A stretch of DNA of 64,000 bases from Burkholderia stabilis (GTDB lineage: Bacteria > Pseudomonadota > Gammaproteobacteria > Burkholderiales > Burkholderiaceae): contig NZ_CP016442.1 in assembly GCF_001742165.1 (NCBI RefSeq), positions 3,410,001-3,474,000 on the forward strand. Direction: 5' to 3'. A model generated the notes under the pieces. The model saw nothing but the letters and a program-made list of their open reading frames with translations, searched no databases and had not been told where the DNA came from. Every line of letters starts with the position of its first letter. Within the stretch, counting starts at the first letter, position 1. Shown one piece after another: positions 57,319 through 64,000 of the stretch. The translations under genes and the position numbers were made by a program.

Positions 57319-58755
57319 TCACGCGCGCTCGGACGGGTCGGTCTTGCGCGCGGTGCTGCGAATCTCGGGCGCGAGCTGCGCGAAGATCCACGCGGACGCG
57401 GCCGTGATGATCCCGACGCAGATGAACGTCGCATGGAACGCGGGCAGCGTGTTGCTCGGCGTCACGGTGCGCAGCATGCCGGTGAACGTCGCGAGCAGCG
57501 CGCCGGCGACCGTCACGCCGAGGCTCATCGACAGCATCTGCACGAGCGAGAACAGGCTGTTGCCGCTGCTCGCGCCGCCCGTGCCGAGATCCTTCAGCGT
57601 CAGCGTGTTCATCGCGGTGAACTGCATCGAGTTGAAGCCGCCGAACAGCGCGAGATGCACGACCTTCACCCAGACGGGCACCGTGTCGTGCATCAGCGCG
57701 AAGCTCGCCATCATCACGCCGACCATGATCGTGTTCGCGAGCAGCACCTTGCGGTAGCCGTGCCGCGTGATCAGGCGCGTGATGATCCGCTTCGAGAACA
57801 TCCCGGCCGCCGCCACCGGCAGCATCATCAGCCCGGCCTCGAACGCCGAGTAGCCGAGGCTCACCTGCAGCAGCAGTGGGATCAGGTACGGCATCGCGCC
57901 GCTGCCGATCCGCGCGAACAGGTTGCCGAGCAGCCCGACGCTGAACGTGTGGATCCTGAACAGTTCGAGCGAGAAGATCGGCTGCGGCGCGCGCACCGCA
58001 TACAGCCCGTACGCGACGAAGCACGCGAGGCTCAGGATCAGCAGCACCAGCACGGCGGCGTGCTGCATGCCGAGATCGGCGAGCCCGTCGAGCGACAGCG
58101 AGATCGCGATCATGCCGATCGTCAGCAGCAGATAGCCCTTCAGGTCGAAGCGGCCGACTGCCGGATTGCGCGAGTCGGGCATCGAGTAGAAGGTCGCGAC
58201 GCAGCCCGCGACGCCGACCGGCACGTTGATCAGGAAGATCCAGTGCCACGACGCGATCTTCACGAGCCAGCCGCCGAGCGTCGGCCCGATCAGCGGGCCG
58301 ATCAGGCCGGGAATCGCGACGAACGACAGCGCGGACAGGTAGCGTTCGGCCGGGAAGGTGCGCAGCACCGCGAGCCGCCCGACCGGCAGCAGCATCGCGC
58401 CGCCGACCCCCTGCACGATGCGGAACACGACGAGCTGCGTCAGCGTATGCGCGTTCGCGCACAGCAGCGAGCCGAGCGAGAACACCAGGATCGCGCTGAA
58501 GAAGACGCGCCGCGTGCCGAACGTATCCGCGAGCCAGCCGGACACCGGGATCATCACCGCCATCGTCAGCGAGTACGCGATCACGACCGACTGCATCCGC
58601 AGCGGCGATTCGCCGAGGCTCGCGGCCATCGACGGCAGCGCCGTGTTGACGATCGTGGAATCGAGCGTCTGCATGAAAAAGCCCGTCGCGACGAGCCAGA
58701 GCATCACGGTGAGATTCTTTTCGCCGGGAGCGGCGGCGGGCGGGCGTTGGAACAT
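57319..58755 (-). CDS. DHA2-family multidrug efflux MFS transporter (MdtD-like)
   Basis: A 478-residue, probably 14-helix drug:H+ antiporter. Motifs include WLVATGFFMQTLDSTIVNTALPSMAASLG, GWLADTFGTRRVFF (loop 2-3) and FRIVQGVGGAMLLPVGRLAV with GLIGPLIGPTLGGWL (motif C, drug antiporter signature). MdtD/EmrB subgroup. ATG at 58755 is selected because upstream in-frame sequence is not transporter-like. It is isolated and has no adjacent membrane-fusion protein. Confidence 0.9.
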   Translation of the reverse strand: MFQRPPAAAPGEKNLTVMLWLVATGFFMQTLDSTIVNTALPSMAASLGESPLRMQSVVIAYSLTMAVMIPVSGWLADTFGTRRVFFSAILVFSLGSLLCANAHTLTQLVVFRIVQGVGGAMLLPVGRLAVLRTFPAERYLSALSFVAIPGLIGPLIGPTLGGWLVKIASWHWIFLINVPVGVAGCVATFYSMPDSRNPAVGRFDLKGYLLLTIGMIAISLSLDGLADLGMQHAAVLVLLILSLACFVAYGLYAVRAPQPIFSLELFRIHTFSVGLLGNLFARIGSGAMPYLIPLLLQVSLGYSAFEAGLMMLPVAAAGMFSKRIITRLITRHGYRKVLLANTIMVGVMMASFALMHDTVPVWVKVVHLALFGGFNSMQFTAMNTLTLKDLGTGGASSGNSLFSLVQMLSMSLGVTVAGALLATFTGMLRTVTPSNTLPAFHATFICVGIITAASAWIFAQLAPEIRSTARKTDPSERA

Positions 58756-58946
58756 GAAGGCGGGCGGTGGCGCGGGACAGCCGACATTGTAGGGAAAGCC
58801 GCCACGCGGTGCAGGTTCGGCGCGCAGTCCGTCTCCGTCCACTGACCAGTACAGTTCGGTCAAAAGTGTCTGCAGGCGTATCTGTCCCTGTGCTGTCACT
58901 GTCCGAAATACTGGTGACATCGAACCCGTGTGACCAGGAGGCTGCC

Positions 58947-59270
58947 ATGCGCGAACTGCGACTCTATTTGATGGACGGCAACGAGCCGGCCGGGCGGTGG
59001 CGCATCGTCGATCGCACCGTCCTCGAGGTGGCCGAAGGCAACGTCTGGGTGACCGTCGAGGGACAGGCCGACGATCACTGGCTCGGCGCCGGCGATTCGT
59101 TGACGCTTCTGCCCGGCACGCGCGCGTGGGTCAGCGCGGGATCGGACGGCTCGATTTTCACGTTCGGTCCGCTCGCGGCGCCGGCCGCGCGTGCCGCGCA
59201 CGCGTGGTGGCAGCTGCTCGTCGCGTGGCGCGACGGCCGGCGTCACACGGCCGCGTCGCTGCCGACGTAG
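58947..59270 (+). CDS. DUF2917 domain-containing protein
   Basis: A 107-residue protein with a small cupin-like pattern (VLEVAEGNVWVTVEGQADDHWLGAGDSLTLLPGTRAWVSAG, partly cited). Members are common in Burkholderiales; the function is unknown. ATG at 58947 follows ccaggagg. Its 3' end overlaps the convergent citrate-synthase-like gene by 28 bp. Its promoter region is shared with the divergent DHA2 pump. Confidence 0.85.
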   Translation: MRELRLYLMDGNEPAGRWRIVDRTVLEVAEGNVWVTVEGQADDHWLGAGDSLTLLPGTRAWVSAGSDGSIFTFGPLAAPAARAAHAWWQLLVAWRDGRRHTAASLPT

Positions 59271-60475
59271 CGTGCGCGGGGCCGGATCAGCTTCCCGTCC
59301 GCATGCTGTTCGAGCGCATGCGCGATCCAGCCGGCCGTACGGCCGGCCGCGAACAGTGTGAACGCCGCGCCGTCCGGCAGCGCGAGCGCGCGCTCCAGCA
59401 CCGCGAGCGCGAAATCGATCGCCGGCCGCAGGCCCGTCGCCGCTTCGACGCGTACGATGAGCGCATGAGCCGCGTGCAGCGCCGGCCGGTCGGGCGACGC
59501 CGCGTGCAGCGCGTCGAGCAGAGCCTTCGCGCGCGGGTCGCCGTCGGGGTAGAGCGGGTGCCCGAAGCCGGATAGCGCCGTGCGGCCGCCGTCCGCGCGT
59601 TCGTCGTGCGCGAGCCGCAATGCCAGGTAGCGATCGAGATCGGCGGCGCGGGCTGCTTCGTCGAGCAGCGTGCCCGCGCGGAACGTCTCGCCGCCGTGAC
59701 GCGGGCCCGACAGCGCCGCGAGCCCGCCCGCGATCGCGCCGAACAGGTGGGTGCCGGTCGACGCGATGCAGCGCACCGCGAAAGTCGAAGGATTCAGTTC
59801 GTGATCGGCGCACAGCACGAGCGCGCGGCGCAGCAGGTCCGCTTCGTCGCGCCGCCGCACGCGCCACGTGGCCGCGAGCTGCCGGTGCACGGGCGCATCG
59901 CCCGGCCCGACGCCGGCGAGCCCGGCCGTCGCGACGCGCAACAGCAGCGCGGCCGAGTCGAGCTGCGCGTCGCGCCCCTGCGCCCAAAGGCGCGGCAGCG
60001 ACGCGGCTGCGGCAGGCAGCAGCACCAGCGTGCGCTCGAGCGGCGCGAGATGCGCCCAGCGCTGCGCCCATTCGTTCCATTGCGCGGCGTCGAAACCGGT
60101 CGACGCGAGCGACGCGGCGGCAAGCCGCGCGGGCGGACAGTCCCAGAGTTTTGCGGCCGTCTCTTCGAGCGTCGCGGCGTCGGCCAGCGCGATCGCATCG
60201 GCGCCGCGGTAGCGCAGGCGGCCGCCGGCGATCTGCGTGATCCGCGATTCGAGCACCGGCACGCCCCAGTCGAGCGAGCGTTCGGCGACACCGCCCGCGC
60301 GTTTCGCGTCGGCGCGGCGGCGGGCGAGCAAGCGCACTTCGTCCGCGTCGTAGCGGCGGCGCTTGCTCGCGCCGTCGGGCAGCGAGCGCAGCAGGCCGCG
60401 GCTCACGTACGCATAAAGCGTGCTCACGCTAACACCGAGGACGCCGGCGGCTTCCTGCGCGCTGAGGGATGTCAT
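59243..60475 (-). CDS. Citrate synthase fused to an N-terminal MerR/excisionase-type HTH
   Basis: A 410-residue fusion. Residues 1-60 are a helix-turn-helix of the MerR/BldC type (TSLSAQEAAGVLGVSVSTLYAYVSRGLLRSLPDGASKRRRYDADEVRLLA, partly cited). The rest is citrate synthase: FAVRCIASTGTHLFGAIAGGLAALSGPRHGGE, SGFGHPLYPDGDPRAKAL and AIDFALAVLERAL, so His, His and Asp catalytic positions remain plausible. It is divergent from a CoA-transferase and may be a DNA-binding metabolic sensor or regulated synthase. Confidence 0.88.
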   Translation of the reverse strand: MTSLSAQEAAGVLGVSVSTLYAYVSRGLLRSLPDGASKRRRYDADEVRLLARRRADAKRAGGVAERSLDWGVPVLESRITQIAGGRLRYRGADAIALADAATLEETAAKLWDCPPARLAAASLASTGFDAAQWNEWAQRWAHLAPLERTLVLLPAAAASLPRLWAQGRDAQLDSAALLLRVATAGLAGVGPGDAPVHRQLAATWRVRRRDEADLLRRALVLCADHELNPSTFAVRCIASTGTHLFGAIAGGLAALSGPRHGGETFRAGTLLDEAARAADLDRYLALRLAHDERADGGRTALSGFGHPLYPDGDPRAKALLDALHAASPDRPALHAAHALIVRVEAATGLRPAIDFALAVLERALALPDGAAFTLFAAGRTAGWIAHALEQHADGKLIRPRARYVGSDAAV

Positions 60476-60615
60476 GCCGATCGCTCCTGGCGGGGTGCAT
60501 GAAGCGCGGCCCCGCTACAACTATTCGTTATGTATTGATTCGCGCAATCAAGATTGATCGTGCCTGTCGCGAATTCTAGACTCGATTCCGTCTCCTCTAC
60601 CGCACCCACTTCACC

Positions 60616-62007
60616 ATGACACCCGAACTCGCATTGATGCATGTGTGGCAACTCGCCGACGGCGACGCCGACGCGCTGGCCCGCGCGACCGTGACCGGGC
60701 AGGACCCGACGCTGCCGTCGACGTTGCATGTCGGCACGCTCGCCGCGGCGACGATCGCGGCAGCCGGCCTCGCGGCGGCCGAATGCGACCGGCTTCGCAC
60801 GGGCAGGGCACAGACAGTCGACGTATCGGTGCGCGATGCGCTCGTCGCGTTTCGCAGCGAACGCTACCTGCGCGTGGACGACGGCCCGCCGCCGGAGCTG
60901 CGTCATCCGGTGACGGGTTTCTTCGAGACGGGCGACGGCCGCTGGATTCAGCTGCACGCGAACTTTCCGCATCACCTGCACGGGATCCTCGACGTGCTCG
61001 GGTGCGGCGCGCAGCCGGCCGATGTCGCCGCGGCGATCCGCACGTGGGACGGCGCGGCGCTCGATACCGCGCTGGCCGAGGCCGGCCTGTGCGCGGCATT
61101 GATCAGAATGCCTGACGAATGGGCGGCACACGAACAGGCGCGCGCGATTGCATCGCTGCCGCTGTTCGAGATCGAGCGGATCGGCGACGCGCCGGTCGAG
61201 CCGATCGGCCGCGGCGAAGCGAGTCAGCCGCTCTCCGGCGTGCGCGTGCTCGATCTCACGCGCATCATCGCGGGGCCGGTCGCGGGCCGCACGCTGGCGT
61301 CGCATGGCGCGCAGACGCTGCTCGTCAACGGCCCGCATTTGCCGAACATCGCGCCGCTCGTGATCGACAACGGGCGCGGCAAGCGTTCGACGTGGATCGA
61401 CCTGCGCGACGCGGCGGGCATCGATACGCTGCGTACGCTCGCGCGCGATGCGGATGTGTTCCTGCAGTCGTACCGGCCCGGCGCACTCGCGGCGCGCGGT
61501 TTCGCGCCACAGGCGCTGGCGGAGCTGCGGCCTGGCATCGTCTGCGTGTCGGTGTCCGCGTACGGGCATGCGGGGCCGTGGGCGAAGCGGCGCGGCTTCG
61601 ACAGTCTCGTGCAGTCGGCGAGCGGGATCGCGTGGCAGGAGCAGCAGGCCGCGCACGCGGACGGGCCGCGCCATCTGCCGTGCCAGGCGCTCGATCATGC
61701 AACGGGTTATCTCGCGGCGTTCGGCGCGATGATCGCGCTCGCGCGGCGCGCGCGTGAAGGGGGAAGCTGGCACGTGCGGCTGTCGCTCGCGCAGACGGGG
61801 CGCTGGCTGCAGTCGTTCGGTGCGGTGCCGGACGGTTTGCGCGCGCCCGATCTCGCGCCCGCCGACGTGCGCGACCGGATCGACCGCACGGTGTCGCCGT
61901 TCGGCGCGATCGACGCCGTGCGTCCGGCCGAGCGGTTGTCGGCGACGCCGCCGTCGTTCGCGCGGCCGCCCGCGCCGCTCGGCACCGACGAGGCGCGCTG
62001 GCTGTGA
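60616..62007 (+). CDS. Family III CoA-transferase-like protein with inverted half-domain order
   Basis: A 463-residue CaiB/BaiF-related protein. Residues about 35-205 resemble the C-terminal half of a family III enzyme (GRAQTVDVSVRDALVAF, HPVTGFFETGDGRWIQLHANFP), and residues about 208-420 resemble the N-terminal Rossmann half (LSGVRVLDLTRIIAGPVAGRTLASHGAQTLLV, CVSVSAYGHAGPW), ending with the candidate catalytic Asp in CQALDHATGYLAAFGAMIAL. The order is opposite to the canonical one. It is divergent from the HTH-citrate synthase by 140 bp. Confidence 0.82.
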   Translation: MTPELALMHVWQLADGDADALARATVTGQDPTLPSTLHVGTLAAATIAAAGLAAAECDRLRTGRAQTVDVSVRDALVAFRSERYLRVDDGPPPELRHPVTGFFETGDGRWIQLHANFPHHLHGILDVLGCGAQPADVAAAIRTWDGAALDTALAEAGLCAALIRMPDEWAAHEQARAIASLPLFEIERIGDAPVEPIGRGEASQPLSGVRVLDLTRIIAGPVAGRTLASHGAQTLLVNGPHLPNIAPLVIDNGRGKRSTWIDLRDAAGIDTLRTLARDADVFLQSYRPGALAARGFAPQALAELRPGIVCVSVSAYGHAGPWAKRRGFDSLVQSASGIAWQEQQAAHADGPRHLPCQALDHATGYLAAFGAMIALARRAREGGSWHVRLSLAQTGRWLQSFGAVPDGLRAPDLAPADVRDRIDRTVSPFGAIDAVRPAERLSATPPSFARPPAPLGTDEARWL

Positions 62008-62040
62008 GCGCCGGCGGTGCGGCGTGCGTGACTTGCCGCG

Positions 62041-62787
62041 TTACTTGCGCAGCTCGACGACGAAGTCGTAGTAGTCGTTGCGGCAGTAGGTATCGGTGAG
62101 TTCGATCGCGCGCTGGTCCGACGTATAGCCGATCCGCGTGATCAGCAGCAGCGCGTCGTGCGGCGCGATGCCCATCTGTTCGGCGATCTCGTCGGTCGCG
62201 TTGACCGCGCGGAAATGCTGTAGCGCGCGCACGATCGGCGTGCCGCGCGCTTCGAGATAGCTGTACAGCGAACCGCCGATCGCCTGCGGATCGGGAATCA
62301 GCGTCGCGGGGAACGTCGAGTTCTCGACGGCCATCACGATGCCGTCCGCGAGGCGCAGCCGCTTCAGGCGCGTGACCGATGCGGCCGGCGACAGCCCGAG
62401 CTGGATCACTTCGTCGCGGTTGGCAGGCTGGATCTCGCGCGCGATCCATTGCGAGCTCGGCTTGAAGCCGCGGCGCTCGAGCATTTCGCTGAAGCTCGAC
62501 AGCCGCGACAGCGGGTCCTCGTAGCGCGGCTGAATGAAGTTGCCCGCGCCCTGCGTGCGGCGGATCAGCCCTTGCTCGACGAGCAGCGCGATCGCCTTGC
62601 GCGCGGTGATGCGCGACACGCCGAGCGCGTCGGACAGCACGCGCTCCGACGGCAGCGCCTCGCCAGCCGTCCAGCGGTTGTCGTGGATCGCGTCGCCGAG
62701 CTTGCGGGCGAGCTGCAGGTAGAGCGGCGTGTCGTTGTCGGGGTCGGGGCGCAAGTCCTGCCAGCGGTCGTCCGTGGGTGCCTTCAT
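62041..62787 (-). CDS. GntR-family regulator, HutC/NagR type
   Basis: A 248-residue regulator: winged HTH (residues 20-85, LYLQLARKLGDAIHDNRWTAGEALPSERVLSDALGVSRITARKAIALLV, in part) and a UTRA effector domain (100-245, RLRLADGIVMAVENSTFPATL and ELTDTYCRNDYYDFVVELRK). The NagR/PhnF/HutC group often senses GlcNAc-6-phosphate or similar. It is convergent with the CoA-transferase gene and divergent from the aldo/keto reductase gene; the regulon is unclear. Confidence 0.92.
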   Translation of the reverse strand: MKAPTDDRWQDLRPDPDNDTPLYLQLARKLGDAIHDNRWTAGEALPSERVLSDALGVSRITARKAIALLVEQGLIRRTQGAGNFIQPRYEDPLSRLSSFSEMLERRGFKPSSQWIAREIQPANRDEVIQLGLSPAASVTRLKRLRLADGIVMAVENSTFPATLIPDPQAIGGSLYSYLEARGTPIVRALQHFRAVNATDEIAEQMGIAPHDALLLITRIGYTSDQRAIELTDTYCRNDYYDFVVELRK

Positions 62788-62954
62788 GGAATGGGTATCG
62801 ATCAGGTTGCGGCCATTCTAAGTCATCACGCGGCGCCGTTATAGCCGGTTTTTGCCATGCAATAGGCTGCCTGCGCGCCGATTGACTACACTGATGCGAC
62901 GTATTCCATGCTTGGGCGCGCGCCGCGCGGCCATGAATCCGCAACGAGGAACGC

Positions 62955-63800
62955 ATGACAGACACGATCGCGACGGTCGTCCTGCCTGACGGCGAGACGA
63001 TTCCGAAGCTTGGCCTGGGCACCTGGGAAATGGGCGAGCGGGCGGCCCGCCGCGCGGACGAGATCGCCGCGCTGCGCGAGGGCGTCGCGCTCGGGATGAC
63101 GCTGGTCGATACGGCCGAGATGTATGGCGAAGGCGCGACCGAAGCACTCGTCGGCGAAGCGCTGCAGGGCCTGCGCGACGACGTGTTCCTCGTCAGCAAG
63201 GTTTATCCGCACCATGCGAGCCGGCGCGGCGTCGTCGCCGCATGCGACGCGAGTCTCAAGCGCCTGCGCACCGATCGCCTCGACCTGTACCTGCTGCACT
63301 GGCGCGGCTCGGTGCCGCTCGAGGAGACGGTCGAGGGCTTCGAGGCGCTGCGGCGCGCGGGCAAGATCCGCCACTGGGGCGTCAGCAACTTCGATACGGC
63401 CGACATGGCCGAGCTCGTCGACGAGGCGGGCGGCGGCGCGTGCGCAACCAACCAGATCCTCTACAACATCGCGCGGCGCGGCGCGGAATTCGACCTGCTG
63501 CCGTGGCTCACCGAACACCGGATGCCGGCGATGGCGTACAGCCCGGTCGATCACGGGCGGCTGCCGAAGCGCTCGCCGCTCGACGAGATCGCGCGGCAGC
63601 GCGGTGTGTCGGTGATGCGCGTCGCGCTGGCGTGGGTGCTCGCGCGGCCGGGCGTGTTCGCGATCCCGAAGGCGTCGAGAATCGAACACGTGCGCGACAA
63701 TCGCGCGGCGCTCGATCTCGTACTGACCGACGACGAGCACGCGCAGCTCGACGCGTACTTCCGCCCGCCGCGCAGCAAGCGCGCGCTCGAAATGCTCTGA
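62955..63800 (+). CDS. Aldo/keto reductase
   Basis: A 281-residue NADPH-dependent AKR TIM barrel. Catalytic tetrad: Asp and Tyr in LVDTAEMYGEGATEAL, Lys in FLVSKVYPHH, His in LYLLHWRG. Cofactor residues are in VFAIPKASRIEHVRDN. The N-terminal GETIPKLGLGTWEMG is typical of the 2,5-diketogluconate reductase/AKR4-5-like group. ATG at 62955 follows aacgagga. The physiological substrate is unknown. Confidence 0.93.
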   Translation: MTDTIATVVLPDGETIPKLGLGTWEMGERAARRADEIAALREGVALGMTLVDTAEMYGEGATEALVGEALQGLRDDVFLVSKVYPHHASRRGVVAACDASLKRLRTDRLDLYLLHWRGSVPLEETVEGFEALRRAGKIRHWGVSNFDTADMAELVDEAGGGACATNQILYNIARRGAEFDLLPWLTEHRMPAMAYSPVDHGRLPKRSPLDEIARQRGVSVMRVALAWVLARPGVFAIPKASRIEHVRDNRAALDLVLTDDEHAQLDAYFRPPRSKRALEML

Positions 63801-63846
63801 ACGGTGCGCCGTCCGTCGCGCTGCGACGCGCGACGCTACGCGCGGA

Positions 63847-64000
63847 TCAGCGCGCCGGCGCGTCGGCCGCGCGCTGCCAGCGGTGGAACAGGATCGACGC
63901 GATCCAGCAGACGAGAAACAGCGCGACGATCCCGTAGCCGATCGAGCCGAAGCGTTCGCCGAGCGCATCGAGCGCGTCGCGCACGGGGCCCGTCAGCGAC
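63847..64000 (-). CDS. C-terminal end of a probable NiCoT nickel/cobalt transporter (partial)
   Basis: Only the last 50 residues lie in the window. They read DALDALGERFGSIGYGIVALF followed by LVCWIASILFHRWQ and a short hydrophilic tail. One transmembrane helix preceded by an amphipathic ALGERFGSIGYGIV segment resembles the C-terminus of HoxN/HupN/NixA transporters. The rest of the gene is beyond position 64000. Confidence 0.6.
   Translation of the reverse strand, partial: SLTGPVRDALDALGERFGSIGYGIVALFLVCWIASILFHRWQRAADAPAR

Overview
The window is 64 kb of very GC-rich, densely coded DNA from a beta-proteobacterium. Gene content and protein character (KynB/KynU/KynA with a divergent Lrp-type regulator, DUF3579, the lpxK-Trm112-kdsB-adk order, an EstB-like esterase, many polyol and aromatic-acid catabolic genes) point to Burkholderia, most likely the B. 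cepacia complex, and a primary chromosome because many housekeeping genes are present. The species call is inferred from recognised families; no alignment was run. I see no insertion sequence, prophage, integrase island, tRNA, rRNA or CRISPR array.

Layout. 1-9.3 kb: the end of a sugar or polyol ABC ATPase; a LysR regulator, an EstB-like serine hydrolase and an MFS exporter; then a minus-strand polyol operon (arabinitol/mannitol-type dehydrogenase, xylulokinase, SorC-type regulator). 8.3-15.1 kb: a LysR regulator divergent from a benzoylformate decarboxylase, benzaldehyde-type dehydrogenase, ketopantoate-reductase-like protein and AAHS transporter, apparently for uptake and oxidation of an aromatic keto-acid to benzoate. 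15.1-18.6 kb: the kynurenine pathway kynB-kynU-kynA with divergent kynR. 18.6-22.7 kb: flavin reductase, an SBP56-family protein coupled to a membrane protein, and msrA. 22.7-30 kb: DUF72 protein, cfa, pdxH, tcdA, ybbN/cnoX, pirin and an EamA exporter.

30-51.4 kb is mostly core genome: amiC, tsaE, queG, ogt, xerD, an acyl-CoA synthetase, ybaK, plsY, yajQ, murB, argF, DUF3579, rpsT, murJ, a SirB1-type protein, an SDR, adk, kdsB, Trm112, lpxK, xseA, sodB. 51.4-64 kb is accessory: chrA, a Crp/Fnr regulator, an Mpo1-like protein, a second ketopantoate-reductase paralogue, a methyltransferase, a degenerate EAL protein, a DHA2 efflux pump, DUF2917, an HTH-fused citrate synthase divergent from an unusually arranged family III CoA-transferase, a GntR regulator, an aldo/keto reductase and the tail of a probable NiCoT nickel/cobalt transporter.

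The most notable non-standard signals are: a DUF72 protein carrying a sliding-clamp-like QFDLF motif in a disordered N-terminal extension; a CoA-transferase with family III halves in inverted order beside an HTH-citrate synthase; paired structured elements upstream of eamA and of the SDR gene; a 17-bp gap between the divergent tsaE and queG start codons with a two-way -10 element; several genes whose -10 box lies so close to the start codon that leaderless mRNA is likely; a 27-codon leader peptide coupled to the AAHS transporter; and an eight-copy 10-bp tandem repeat.
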